A stretch of 64,000 nt of DNA. Source: Halochromatium roseum (GTDB lineage: Bacteria > Pseudomonadota > Gammaproteobacteria > Chromatiales > Chromatiaceae). The stretch is from positions 1-64,000 of the forward strand of contig NZ_NHSH01000080.1 in the NCBI RefSeq assembly GCF_016653315.1. The letters are read 5' to 3'. Shown here piece after piece: positions 10,468-19,469 of the stretch; the first letter of the stretch is position 1, and the number at the start of each line of letters is the position of its first letter. The notes under the pieces were generated by a model. It did not search any database. It was not told the origin of the DNA and worked only from the letters and a program-made list of their open reading frames with translations. A program made the position numbers and the translations under genes.

Positions 10468-10551
10468 TCAGCCTTTATGCAAGAACAGCCAAGTCGCGAA
10501 GTCGGTCAAGGCGATAAAACCCGCGATGGCGGCGAGTCGATTGTCTTTCAT
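10468..10551 (-). CDS. candidate 27-residue hydrophobic peptide upstream of thiM
   Basis: ATG at 10551, TGA at 10468-10470. The peptide starts MKDNRLAAIAGFIALTDF and ends WLFLHKG: a charged start, one roughly 18-residue hydrophobic stretch and a basic end, the look of a small single-span membrane protein or leader peptide. It ends 7 bases before the thiM ATG on the same strand, so translation could be coupled. The ribosome binding site is weak. It may be a real small protein, a leader peptide or chance; nothing in the sequence decides. Confidence 0.4.
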   Translation of the reverse strand: MKDNRLAAIAGFIALTDFATWLFLHKG

Positions 10552-10818
10552 ATTGCGATCTTGCTCTGAAACAGTTGCTGTATCGTCGCGAGCGCTATGC
10601 CGACGCTGGACACGTTATATCAATGCCTGATGTTGGCGATAGTCTGAGGTGATGGTCGTCAAGGCTGGACTGCGGGCTGATTGCTAAAGTGCAACGCTGA
10701 TGGTTGCGCCGATCTTGCTGCAGTGCACAAATCGCAGTAAGCTCCCTGCGGGTAATGGCCCTACTGGGCATAAGTGTATTGATGTTCTGTTGAAGAATCT
10801 GGGGTTCAGATGGGGACA

Positions 10819-11400
10819 ATGACAGAGTACGCGTTGATCTTGGTCAGCACGGTGTTGGTCAACAACTTCGTGTTGGTCAAGTTTTTGGGACTCTGTCCGT
10901 TCATGGGGGTCTCGAAGAAGCTCGAGACCGCGATCGGCATGGGCTTTGCGACGACCTTCGTCCTGACCCTTGCTGCGGTGACGACCTGGATCGTCAATAC
11001 CTATCTGCTCGTGCCGCTCGGCATCGAATATCTGCGCACCATCGCCTTTATTCTCGTGATTGCGGTGGTGGTGCAGTTCACCGAGACGGTCATGCACAAG
11101 ACCAGCCCGGTGCTCTACCAGGTGCTCGGTATCTTTCTGCCGTTGATCACCACGAACTGCGCCGTACTGGGTGTTGCGCTGCTCAACCTGCAGGAAGAGC
11201 GCGGTTTTCTTGAGTCCGCACTCTACGGCTTCGGCGCCGCGATCGGCTTCTCGTTGGTGCTGGTGCTGTTTGCTGCGATGCGTGAGCGGGTCGCGGTTGC
11301 CGACGTGCCGGAGCCGTTCCAGGGCAGTGCCATCGCGATGGTAACAGCGGGCCTGATGTCCCTGGCTTTCATGGGGTTTGCCGGTCTGGTTTCGGTTTAA
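10819..11400 (+). CDS. rnfA: Rnf electron transport complex subunit RnfA
   Basis: Integral membrane subunit of the ion-translocating ferredoxin:NAD+ oxidoreductase. Six predicted membrane helices and the very conserved segments [40 protein letters not shown] and [12 protein letters not shown] are visible. Starting at the ATG at 10819 gives 193 residues, as in E. coli RsxA; an in-frame ATG at 10810 would add three. First gene of rnfABCDGE. In phototrophs Rnf is often run in reverse to make low-potential ferredoxin for nitrogen fixation; that role here is inference. Confidence 0.97.
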   Translation: MTEYALILVSTVLVNNFVLVKFLGLCPFMGVSKKLETAIGMGFATTFVLTLAAVTTWIVNTYLLVPLGIEYLRTIAFILVIAVVVQFTETVMHKTSPVLYQVLGIFLPLITTNCAVLGVALLNLQEERGFLESALYGFGAAIGFSLVLVLFAAMRERVAVADVPEPFQGSAIAMVTAGLMSLAFMGFAGLVSV

Positions 11401-11502
11401 GCTGAGCGACTCAGGGTAATCAAGCAACGGGGTGGAGGCGATCAGTGTCGCCGCTGCGGATGGGTCAGCGACCCGTCGATGCCGCCTCAGGAGAAGATTG
11501 AG

Positions 11503-12093
11503 ATGTTAATAGCAATCGCGGCGATAGCGGGCCTGGCCGTTGGCTTCGGGCTGCTGCTTGGGTACTCGGCGATTCGTTTCCGCGTCGAGGGTGACCCGAT
11601 TGCCGATCAGGTCGATGCCCTACTGCCGCAGAGTCAGTGCGGCCAGTGCGGTTATCCGGGCTGCCGGCCCTATGCTGAGGCTGTCGCTTCTGGTGAGGCT
11701 GAGATCAATCTCTGCGCGCCGGGCGGTGAGGGTACGATGCTCGCGATCGCTGATCTGCTCGGGCGCGAGCCGGTCGAGGTGGGCGAGATCGAAGAGACGC
11801 CGAAGCAGGTTGCCGTGATCGACGAGCAGACCTGTATCGGCTGCACCAAGTGTCTGCAGTCTTGCCCCGTCGATGCCATCGTCGGCGCTGCGAAGCAGCT
11901 CCATGGCATCGTCGCCAGTGAGTGCACTGGCTGCGGTCTCTGCATTGCTCCATGCCCGGTCGATTGTATCCATCTACAGCCGCTGCCAGAGTCGATCTCG
12001 ACCTGGAAATGGCCCTATCCGACGCCGCTGCGTCAGCCGGTTGTGCTGCCGCCAGCGTCTGAGCTGCTGCCCGAGCATCGCGAGGCCGCTTGA
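11503..12093 (+). CDS. rnfB: Rnf complex subunit RnfB
   Basis: 196 residues from the ATG at 11503, which has an aggag-type binding site; the frame is open 8 codons further up. One N-terminal membrane helix is followed by a four-cysteine [4Fe-4S] motif of the Fe-S (RnfB) domain (C46, C49, C54, C71) and a 2x[4Fe-4S] ferredoxin domain ([24 protein letters not shown]). RnfB takes electrons from ferredoxin and passes them into the complex. It lies about 100 bp after rnfA. Confidence 0.97.
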   Translation: MLIAIAAIAGLAVGFGLLLGYSAIRFRVEGDPIADQVDALLPQSQCGQCGYPGCRPYAEAVASGEAEINLCAPGGEGTMLAIADLLGREPVEVGEIEETPKQVAVIDEQTCIGCTKCLQSCPVDAIVGAAKQLHGIVASECTGCGLCIAPCPVDCIHLQPLPESISTWKWPYPTPLRQPVVLPPASELLPEHREAA

Positions 12094-12256
12094 GGCCGCT
12101 TGAAGCCAATTAGAGTGGCCACTTAAGGTCCGCACAAGTCATGTCCAAGAGCGCGCGGCCTGTGTAGCGCTGATGCGCGCTCTCCGTCCGATGCTTGGCT
12201 CTTGAGCCGAGCCTCGATCGCATAAACAGCCCGAAACAATCGACTAGATTTATCCG

Positions 12257-14089
12257 ATGTCAGGTCTCAGATCACTCCTTCCTGGTGGTCAGCGCAAGCT
12301 GTGGCATTTCCACGGCGGCGTCCATCTTCCCGATGAAAAGACGTTGTCGAACGGCTGTCCGGTCGCCGCTGCGCCGCTCCCCACTCAGCTCATGCTGCCC
12401 TTGCAGCAACACATTGGCGCGCCGGCGCGCTGTCGCGTCTCGGTTGGCGACAAGGTGCTGAAAGGGCAGCTCATCGCCGAGCCACAGGGCTACATTAGTG
12501 CGCCCGTGCATGCGTCGAGTTCGGGCACCGTGGTCGCGATCGAGTCTCGGCCGATCCCGCATCCGTCGGGGCTGAGTGCGCCTTGCGTGGTGATCGAGAC
12601 CGATGGCGAGGAGCGCTGGGCGGAGTTGCCAGCGCCGCTGGCTGCGTCCGCGGCGGAGCTGGACGCCTGCGACCCGGCGGCGTTGCGCGAGCGCATCCGT
12701 GCGAGTGGCATCGTCGGCATGGGCGGTGCGTCCTTCCCGACCAACGTCAAACTGAATCCGGGCAAGGATCAGCCGATCGACACGGTCGTCATCAATGGAG
12801 CCGAGTGCGAGCCGTATATCACCTGCGATGACCTGCTGATGCGCGAGCGCGCCGCCGACATTGTCGACGGGGTGCGTGTGATGCTGCATCTGGTCCAGGC
12901 CAAGCGGGCGCTGATCGGCGTTGAGGATAATAAGCCTGACGCGGCGGCGGCGCTCAACCGCGCGATCGCCGATGCCGGGGTTGACGATCGGGTCGAGGTG
13001 GTGGTGATTCCGACCCTGTATCCGAGCGGTGGCGAGAAGCAGTTGATCCGCATCTTGACCGGCAAGGAGGTGCCCAGTCACGGCATTCCGGCCCAGATCG
13101 GCATCGTCTGCCAGAACGTTGGTACGGCCGCTGCGGTGGCTGATGCGGTCTTGCGCGGGCAGCCGCTGATCGAGCGTCTGGTCACCGTGACTGGGCGGGG
13201 TGTGGTCGAGCCGCGAAATTATCGGGTGCCGATCGGGATCTCGGCCGAGGCCTTGATCGCGGCGAGCGGTGGTTATCGTGGCGAACTTGCGAAGCTTGTC
13301 GCCGGTGGCCCGATGATGGGCTTCCGGCTCGACACCGATCTGGTGCCGATCACCAAGGCGACCAACTGTCTGCTGGCGCTCACGCCCGAGGAGAGCCCCG
13401 ATCCGGGAGCGCCGCTGCCCTGCATCCGCTGTGGGCGTTGTGCCGAGGTCTGCCCGGCGAATCTCTTGCCGCAGCAGCTCTATTGGCACGCGCGCGCTAA
13501 AGAATTGGATAAGGTGCAGGACTACAATCTATTCGATTGCATTGAATGTGGCTGCTGCGCGCACGTCTGCCCCTCGCACATTCCGCTGGTGCAGTACTAC
13601 CGTTTCGCCAAGACCGAGAGTTGGGCGCGCGAGCAGGAGAAGCGTGCCGCGGATCATGCCCGTGAGCGCCATGCGGCGCGTGAGGCTCGGCTCGAGCGCC
13701 AGGAGCGCGAGCGGAAGGCGAAGCTGCGGAAGAAGAAAGAGGCCGTCGCTGCGGGTGGTACCAAGCCGGCTGCTGCTGGCGCCAAGCCGGCTGCTGGCGG
13801 TGCCAAGCCAGCCGTTGGTGGTGCTAAATCTGCGCCTGCTGGCGCCCAGTCGACTGCTGACGCCAAGGCCAAGTCAGAGGCGGCTACGGCGGCTACGGAG
13901 GACAGGGCGGATAAACAGGCCTTGATCGAGGCGGCGCGTCGACGCGCTGCGGAGAAGAAGGCGATGCTGGCAAAGGCCCAAGAGACGACGGCGCCCCCTG
14001 CCGATCAGGACGCTTCTGCTCAAGACGATGCGGCCGCAACCACGAAACGAGCCCAGCCGCGTGAGGCGGTTGTGGCTGATCAGGAGTGA
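12257..14089 (+). CDS. rnfC: Rnf complex subunit RnfC with Ala-rich C-terminal extension
   Basis: 610 residues. Peripheral NADH/FMN-binding subunit with flavin/NADH segments (GMGGASFPTNVKL, GAECEPYITCDD, YPSGGEKQLI) and two ferredoxin-type clusters beginning at residues about 389 (CIRCGRCAEVCP) and 428 (CIECGCCAHVCP). From residue about 455 the protein is a long charged helix and a Lys/Pro/Ala tract with repeats of the KPAAGGA kind, then another Ala-rich helix. Extended RnfC tails are common in gammaproteobacteria and vary in length. The stop overlaps the rnfD start by 4 bases. Confidence 0.97.
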   Translation: MSGLRSLLPGGQRKLWHFHGGVHLPDEKTLSNGCPVAAAPLPTQLMLPLQQHIGAPARCRVSVGDKVLKGQLIAEPQGYISAPVHASSSGTVVAIESRPIPHPSGLSAPCVVIETDGEERWAELPAPLAASAAELDACDPAALRERIRASGIVGMGGASFPTNVKLNPGKDQPIDTVVINGAECEPYITCDDLLMRERAADIVDGVRVMLHLVQAKRALIGVEDNKPDAAAALNRAIADAGVDDRVEVVVIPTLYPSGGEKQLIRILTGKEVPSHGIPAQIGIVCQNVGTAAAVADAVLRGQPLIERLVTVTGRGVVEPRNYRVPIGISAEALIAASGGYRGELAKLVAGGPMMGFRLDTDLVPITKATNCLLALTPEESPDPGAPLPCIRCGRCAEVCPANLLPQQLYWHARAKELDKVQDYNLFDCIECGCCAHVCPSHIPLVQYYRFAKTESWAREQEKRAADHARERHAAREARLERQERERKAKLRKKKEAVAAGGTKPAAAGAKPAAGGAKPAVGGAKSAPAGAQSTADAKAKSEAATAATEDRADKQALIEAARRRAAEKKAMLAKAQETTAPPADQDASAQDDAAATTKRAQPREAVVADQE

Positions 14090-15165
14090 TGCCGGTGGCC
14101 ATGACCTTTGTCTCGTCGCCGCACAGCGCGCGCGTCAACCGTGTCGATCAGGTGATGTTGCAGGTCTGTCTGGCACTGGTGCCGGGCACCCTGGCCCTGG
14201 TCTGGTTCTTTGGCTGGGGCGTGCTCATCAATATGGCGCTGGCGACCCTGTTCGCGGTGCTGGCTGAAGCCTTGGTGATGAAGCTGCGCGGGCGTCCGGC
14301 GCTGCCGGCCATCAGTGACTATAGTGCCGTGGTGACGGCGCTGCTGTTTGCGCTGACGATTCCGCCGACCATGCCTTGGTGGATGACCATGCTGGGCATC
14401 GTCTTCGCGATCGTCATCGTCAAGCAGCTCTATGGGGGCATCGGCTATAACCCGTTCAATCCGGCGATGGCCGGCTATGTGTTCTTGCTGATCTCTTATC
14501 CAGTGGCAACCACGAGCTGGCTGCCCCCGGATGTGCCGGCGCTGCTTGAGGCGCGTGAGCTCTCAACGCTCTCGTTCCTGGACTCGGCTCGCCTGATCTT
14601 CATGGGCGCTCTGCCTGAGGGGTTGACCTGGGACGCGGTCAGCGCGGCGACGCCGCTCGACGAGATGCGCACGCTACTCGACCAGGGCCAAACCATCGAT
14701 GAGATCCGAGCCAGCAGCCCGCTCTGGGGCAGTTTTGGTGGCCGTGGCTGGGAGTGGGTCGGGAACTGGTTCCTGCTCGGTGGGCTCTATCTGCTGTGGC
14801 GACGGGTGATCAGCTGGGAGATCCCAGTGGCGGTGTTGGGGGGCCTGTTAGCAGCCTCTGCGGCCTTTTGGCTGGTTGATCCGCAGCATTTTCCGTTCCC
14901 GGGCTTTCACCTGTTCTCGGGCGCGGCCATCCTCGGGGCGTTCTTTATCGCCACAGACCCGGTGTCAGCCTGCACCACCCGGCGTGGTCAGCTGATCTAC
15001 GGCGCAGCGATTGGCGGCACCATCTTTGCGATTCGCACTTGGGGCGGCTATCCGGATGCGGTCGCCTTCGCGGTGTTGTTGATGAACATCGCCGCGCCGA
15101 TGATCGATCAATATTCTCAGCCTCGGGTCTTCGGCCATCGCCGCAGCGAGCGCAAGAAGGCCTGA
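14086..15165 (+). CDS. rnfD: Rnf complex subunit RnfD
   Basis: 359 residues, integral membrane, NQR2/RnfD family. The flavinylation motif is seen as VSAAT (residues about 185-190), where FMN is bound covalently through the Thr. Conserved GGIGYNPFNPAMAGYVFLL and FFIATDPVSACTT are present. A further ATG three residues into a run of short N-terminal options (position 14101) could also be the start, but the ATGA overlap with rnfC favours 14086. Confidence 0.96.
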   Translation: MMPVAMTFVSSPHSARVNRVDQVMLQVCLALVPGTLALVWFFGWGVLINMALATLFAVLAEALVMKLRGRPALPAISDYSAVVTALLFALTIPPTMPWWMTMLGIVFAIVIVKQLYGGIGYNPFNPAMAGYVFLLISYPVATTSWLPPDVPALLEARELSTLSFLDSARLIFMGALPEGLTWDAVSAATPLDEMRTLLDQGQTIDEIRASSPLWGSFGGRGWEWVGNWFLLGGLYLLWRRVISWEIPVAVLGGLLAASAAFWLVDPQHFPFPGFHLFSGAAILGAFFIATDPVSACTTRRGQLIYGAAIGGTIFAIRTWGGYPDAVAFAVLLMNIAAPMIDQYSQPRVFGHRRSERKKA

Positions 15166-15195
15166 CGGCATAGCACTGGACAGAAGACAACGACC

Positions 15196-16011
15196 ATGAA
15201 AAAGGCACCCATCCTCATTGCCGCGTTCATCTTGGGAAGCTTCGCCGTTGGCGGCGTTGGCCTAGTGGCGGTAACGCATGAGCTGACCGATACCAAGATC
15301 GCTGAGAATCAGCGCGCAGCCATGATGGCAAAGTTGGAGGCTATTGTGCCGGAAGGGCGCATGTCGAACGACCCGCTGCAGGATCGTATCGAGGTCAGCG
15401 ATCCGAAGCTTCTCGGTGCGCCGGTGACCGAAGTCTATCGGGTGCGCGATAAGGATGAGCCGGTCGCGTTAATCCTGAAGCCGGTCGTTCCCGACGGCTA
15501 TGCGGGTCCGATCAACCTGCTGGTCTCGGTGCTGCATGATGGCACCTTGGGTGGCGTGCGCGTGATCTCGCACCATGAGACGCCCGGCTTGGGTGACAAG
15601 ATCGAGGAGCGCAAGGATGACTGGATCATCGAGCAGTTCAACGGCCGCTCGCTTGGCGAACCACCGCTGGAGCTGTGGCAGGTGAAGCGGGACGGCGGGG
15701 TCTTTGACCAATTCACCGGGGCGACGATTACGCCTCGCTCGGTGGTCAACGCGGTCAAGGGGACGTTGCTGTTTGTGCAGCAGCATGGCGATGCCCTCTA
15801 CACGAGGCCGGCAACGGGGCAGGCGGACGGCAATCCAGCCCCGGTGCCAGCGCCGATACCAGCGGCAGCAGCCAGCGGAGAGAAGTCGGCGCATGCCCAG
15901 CCTGAAGAGGCCTCAGGCCTCCAGGCCATCCAGGAGCCGATTCAGGGACAAGGTCAGGAAAAGGCCGCTACCAAAGAGCCGCGCGCCAACGTCGCTGTGG
16001 AGGCTGTCTGA
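15196..16011 (+). CDS. rnfG: Rnf complex subunit RnfG
   Basis: 271 residues. One N-terminal membrane helix and a periplasmic FMN-binding domain with the covalent flavin site FTGATITPRSVVNAV. Conserved ISHHETPGLGDKIE is present. The last 60 residues are a Pro/Ala/Gln-rich extension beyond the usual end at about 210 residues. Its stop overlaps the rnfE start by one base (TGATG). Confidence 0.96.
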   Translation: MKKAPILIAAFILGSFAVGGVGLVAVTHELTDTKIAENQRAAMMAKLEAIVPEGRMSNDPLQDRIEVSDPKLLGAPVTEVYRVRDKDEPVALILKPVVPDGYAGPINLLVSVLHDGTLGGVRVISHHETPGLGDKIEERKDDWIIEQFNGRSLGEPPLELWQVKRDGGVFDQFTGATITPRSVVNAVKGTLLFVQQHGDALYTRPATGQADGNPAPVPAPIPAAAASGEKSAHAQPEEASGLQAIQEPIQGQGQEKAATKEPRANVAVEAV

Positions 16012-16721
16012 TGGCCGAGAAGAGCTATGGGGCCTTAGTCGGCGAGGGGCTCTGGAGCAACAACCAGGCCCTGGTGGCGATGCTTGGGCTCTGCCCGTTG
16101 CTGGCGACTACCACGACCGCAACCAATGGGCTCGGCATGGGCTTGGCTACCACCACGGTGCTGGTGCTCTCGAATGCGACCATCTCGCTGATCCGTAATC
16201 TGGTCCGTCCGGAGGTTCGGCTGCCGGTGTTCGTGTTGGTGATCGCCTCTTTCGTGACCGCGGTTGAGCTGACCATGCAGGCGCAGTTCTATGAGCTGTA
16301 CTTGGTGCTTGGGCTCTTCATTCCACTGATTGTCACCAACTGCGCAATCATCGGTCGTGCTGAGGCCTTTGCCTCCAAGGCGCGTCTGGATCGGGCGATT
16401 GTCGACGGTTTAGCGATGGGCGTTGGCTTCACGCTCGTGCTCATGGTGCTGGGTGGGATGCGCGAGTTCCTCGGTCAGGGAACGTTGTTCTATCAGGCGG
16501 AGCTACTGCTTGGGCCTGCCGCGGAAGGGTTTGGCTTGAACCTCGGTGAGGGCTTCCAAGGCGCGCTGCTGGCGATGCTGCCGCCTGGGGCGTTCATTGG
16601 GCTAGGGTTCCTGATTGCGCTGAAGAACATCTTCGACAAGGCCGCGGAGCGCCGGCGGCGCGCGCGACAAACATTGACCAAGTCGGCCCCGATGCACGAC
16701 ATGGCGCCTTCTAGCGGTTGA
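16011..16721 (+). CDS. rnfE: Rnf complex subunit RnfE
   Basis: 236 residues, integral membrane, paralogue of RnfA (NqrD/RnfE family), with NNQALVAMLGLCPLLATTTT, FIPLIVTNCAIIGRAEAFA and GFTLVLMVLGGMREFLGQG. It completes rnfABCDGE. E. coli has nth next; here a 170-bp gap leads to phosphoribulokinase. Confidence 0.97.
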   Translation: MAEKSYGALVGEGLWSNNQALVAMLGLCPLLATTTTATNGLGMGLATTTVLVLSNATISLIRNLVRPEVRLPVFVLVIASFVTAVELTMQAQFYELYLVLGLFIPLIVTNCAIIGRAEAFASKARLDRAIVDGLAMGVGFTLVLMVLGGMREFLGQGTLFYQAELLLGPAAEGFGLNLGEGFQGALLAMLPPGAFIGLGFLIALKNIFDKAAERRRRARQTLTKSAPMHDMAPSSG

Positions 16722-16891
16722 TCTCAGTCGACAAGGTTCTCCGTCGTTGCCACCGATGGTGTCTGAGCCTATGCCAAGGAGGTGGTATATTTGCGCGTTG
16801 ATCTGATTTCGCAGCTGTAGTCACGTCAGTTGCTGGAGCCTTTTGTGCTTCGGTCGCTGACAGCATCTCAAGAAAGACGGGGAGTTTACGC

Positions 16892-17782
16892 ATGTCTAAG
16901 AAACATCCAGTTGTTGCCGTTACCGGCTCGTCTGGGGCAGGGACCACAACGGTCAAGCGCGCCTTCGAGCATATCTTTTATCGTGATGGCATCAACGCCG
17001 CGGTGATCGAAGGCGATAGCTTCCACCGTTTCAACCGTAAAGAGATGAAGGCCGAGATGACCAAGGCGGCCGCAGAGCACCGTAACCTGAGCCACTTTGG
17101 CCCCGAGGCGAATCATTTCGACCTGATTGCCGAACTCTTTGCGAGCTATGGCGATACCGGTACCGGCAGGAAGCGCTACTACATCCATAGCGATGAAGAG
17201 GCGGTTCAGCATAACGCGCGTCTTGGCACGAGCCTCTCGCCAGGCGAGTTCACGCCCTGGGAAGAAGTGCCGGCGGGCACTGATTTGCTGTTCTACGAAG
17301 GTCTGCATGGGCTCGCCAAGACCGACGAGGCGGATGTGGCCAAGCATGTCGACCTCGGCATCGGTGTGGTGCCGATCGTCAATCTCGAGTGGATTCAGAA
17401 GATCCATCGCGATAATGCCGAGCGTGGCTACTCGGCCGAGGCCATCGTCGATACCATCTTGCGTCGCATGCCGGACTACATCCGGCACATTACGCCGCAG
17501 TTCACGCGGACCGATATCAACTTCCAGCGTGTGTCGACGGTGGATACGTCCGACCCATTCATCGCGCGCGATATCCCGACTCCTGACGAAAGTTTCGTCG
17601 TCATCCGCTTCAGGCAGCCGGAAAAGATCGAGGTGGATTTTCAGTACCTGCTGTCGATGATCAAGGACTCATTCATGTCTCGGCGCAACACCATCGTGGT
17701 GCCCGGTGGCAAGATGGGTTTTGCGATGGAAATCATCCTGCAGCCCATCATTGAGCGCATGATGGCCGAACGGAACGTCTGA
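16892..17782 (+). CDS. prk: phosphoribulokinase (bacterial class I)
   Basis: 296 residues. It makes ribulose-1,5-bisphosphate from ribulose-5-phosphate and ATP, the committed step feeding Rubisco in the Calvin cycle. It starts with a P-loop (GSSGAGTTT near residue 12), followed by EGDSFHRFNR, FYEGLHG and INFQRVSTVDTSDPF, all typical of the roughly 290-residue octameric proteobacterial form. A good binding site (ggggag) lies 7 bases before the ATG. No Rubisco or cbbR gene is near, so the gene is outside a cbb operon. Some non-autotrophs also carry prk-like genes, but the fit here is to genuine PRK. Confidence 0.96.
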   Translation: MSKKHPVVAVTGSSGAGTTTVKRAFEHIFYRDGINAAVIEGDSFHRFNRKEMKAEMTKAAAEHRNLSHFGPEANHFDLIAELFASYGDTGTGRKRYYIHSDEEAVQHNARLGTSLSPGEFTPWEEVPAGTDLLFYEGLHGLAKTDEADVAKHVDLGIGVVPIVNLEWIQKIHRDNAERGYSAEAIVDTILRRMPDYIRHITPQFTRTDINFQRVSTVDTSDPFIARDIPTPDESFVVIRFRQPEKIEVDFQYLLSMIKDSFMSRRNTIVVPGGKMGFAMEIILQPIIERMMAERNV

Positions 17783-17868
17783 TTCCGCCGGCAGGCGGCT
17801 GCGGCTGCGCGCGTGCTGGACAGTGCGTCCAAGCGCAGCCGATCGCTTGCTTAAAAAGCCTGTACAAG

Positions 17869-17909
17869 ACCGCTTGCGGGCGCTGGATCTCCGCCAAGAA
17901 CCAAGCGGT
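17869..17909 (+). terminator. possible transcription terminator after prk
   Basis: Inverted repeat accgcttg / caagcggt separated by 25 bases, followed by tgtt. Located between the convergent prk and corC genes. The loop is long and the T run poor, so this is a weak call. Confidence 0.3.
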
Positions 17910-17926
17910 TGTTAAGAGAAAACGCT

Positions 17927-18829
17927 CTAGGTTGATGGCGGTACGCTGTCTGCCTGCTCAGGCGGGCGAACCGTGAGCAGATGTACGCGACGGCTGTCAG
18001 CGCGCATGATGGTGAAGCGGAAGCCGTCGATGTCGACCCGTTCGCCGCGTTTTGGCAGGTGGGCGAAGGCGTGCACTACGAGACCGCCGACGGTGTCGAG
18101 ATCGCCGCCATCGAGCGCAGAGCCGAAGTATTCGTTGAACTCGTCGATTGCGGTGCGCGCCTTGACCGTGTACTCGCCCTTGCCGCGCTTGTAGATGAAG
18201 GCGCCCTCGTCGAAGTCGTGCTCATCTTCGATATCGCCGACGATCTGTTCGAGCACATCCTCGATCGTAACCAACCCGGCCGCTGAGCCATATTCATCAA
18301 CGACGATGGCCATGTGGTTTCGGCTTGCTCGAAATTCCTTGAGGAGCACGTTGAGTCGCTTGCTCTCGGGTACGAACACCGCCGGACGCAGATGGTCGCG
18401 GATGTTGAAGGAGCGTCGATTGGTCTCGGAACAGTAGCTCAGCAGGTCTTTCGCTAGCAGGATACCGACCACCTCACCCTTGTCGTCGCCGGTGACGGGG
18501 AAGCGGGAATGGGCGCTCTCGACCGCGGTCGTGAGGATGCTCTCGAGCGGGTCGTCGCGGCGGATGTGTACCATCTCGGCGCGCGGGATCATGATGTCGC
18601 CGACGCGCAGATCGGCGACCTGTAGCACGGCTTCCATCATCCCGAGTGCTTCTCGGTCGAGCAGACCTCGGCACTCGGCTTGTTGAAGGAGCTCAGTGAG
18701 CTGCTCCTTGGTCTTTGGCTCGCGACGGGTAAACCGCCGAATGAGCCCCGCTAAGCCTAGGCGCTGCAGCCAGTGACTGGCTTGAGCGCCGTTTCTAGAT
18801 CCGTCGTCGCTCGCCATTGGCGTCGTCAT
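17927..18829 (-). CDS. corC: CorC/YbeX-like CBS-domain protein
   Basis: 300 residues. Two CBS domains (around VGDIMIPRAEMVHIRRDDPL and FVPESKRLNVLLKEFRASRN) and a C-terminal CorC_HlyC domain (LDTVGGLVVHAFAHLPKRGE), without membrane helices. E. coli YbeX is linked to Mg/Co efflux and, more recently, to ribosome metabolism. Gene order miaB-phoH-ybeY-corC is the standard one. The start overlaps the end of ybeY by 35 bases. Confidence 0.94.
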   Translation of the reverse strand: MTTPMASDDGSRNGAQASHWLQRLGLAGLIRRFTRREPKTKEQLTELLQQAECRGLLDREALGMMEAVLQVADLRVGDIMIPRAEMVHIRRDDPLESILTTAVESAHSRFPVTGDDKGEVVGILLAKDLLSYCSETNRRSFNIRDHLRPAVFVPESKRLNVLLKEFRASRNHMAIVVDEYGSAAGLVTIEDVLEQIVGDIEDEHDFDEGAFIYKRGKGEYTVKARTAIDEFNEYFGSALDGGDLDTVGGLVVHAFAHLPKRGERVDIDGFRFTIMRADSRRVHLLTVRPPEQADSVPPST

Positions 18830-19469
18830 TGACCTCGTAAGGTGAAGGGAATCCTAACGCGTCGAGGACGCGAATTTCGAGCGCCTCCATCGGCGCGGCC
18901 TCGGTAGGGCTGATGTGGTCGAAGCCGAGTAGATGCAGTGTTCCATGCACCACGAGATGGGCCCAGTGGGCAGTCTCGGTCTTGCCTTGCTCGGCGGCCT
19001 CGCGCTGGACTAGCGGTGCGCAGATCACGAGATCACCGAGCAGCCCGCCGATGCCATCATAAGCCGACTCTGCCAGATCGAGTCCTGGCGGCGGCTCGAA
19101 CGCGAACGAGAGGATGTTGGTTGGCCCGGCGCGGTTGCGGAAGCGTTGATTGAGTTCGGCGCTCTCGGCCTCGTCGGTGATGCGAATGGTCAGCTCGGCC
19201 GGCCAGGTTGTCTGGGCATGCCGGAGTGAAAGCCTGGGGTCGAGTGCTGCGAGCGCCCAACGCTGGAGGTCGGCCATGGCGGGCAGCCCGGCGCGTTGAT
19301 GTCGGCTGAGGCAGCCGAGCTGCAAGTCAATGAGCAGGGCTGGCTGCAGCCGCGGCCCGGGTGATTGTGGCCCAGGCGATTGTGGTCCGGGTGGTTGTTC
19401 TGGGTCATGCGTGTCGGTCAGCACGGATGGCTCAGACGCTGGTGTTTCGGTCATGGGCGTCGTAGGCAT
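18795..19469 (-). CDS. ybeY: endoribonuclease YbeY, extended N-terminus
   Basis: Zinc-dependent RNase for 16S rRNA 3' maturation and ribosome quality control. The metal motif HGTLHLLGFDH (three His) is near residue 170 and RNRAGPTNILSFAFE is also typical. It is 224 residues against about 155 for E. coli; the extra N-terminal 60 or so residues contain a Pro-Gly-Pro-Gln-Ser repeat and were probably added by repeat expansion. Starts at 19469 or 19454 are both possible, and both overlap the end of phoH. Confidence 0.93.
   Translation of the reverse strand: MPTTPMTETPASEPSVLTDTHDPEQPPGPQSPGPQSPGPRLQPALLIDLQLGCLSRHQRAGLPAMADLQRWALAALDPRLSLRHAQTTWPAELTIRITDEAESAELNQRFRNRAGPTNILSFAFEPPPGLDLAESAYDGIGGLLGDLVICAPLVQREAAEQGKTETAHWAHLVVHGTLHLLGFDHISPTEAAPMEALEIRVLDALGFPSPYEVNDDANGERRRI

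Noticed and set aside
10461-10700. TPP riboswitch before thiM
   Set aside because: Looked for the conserved ctgaga and ctgatctggataat segments on the minus strand; none found.
12272-13489. 405-codon open frame antisense to rnfC
   Set aside because: Its translation is a composition shadow of a GC-rich gene with no family features; rnfC on the other strand is certain.
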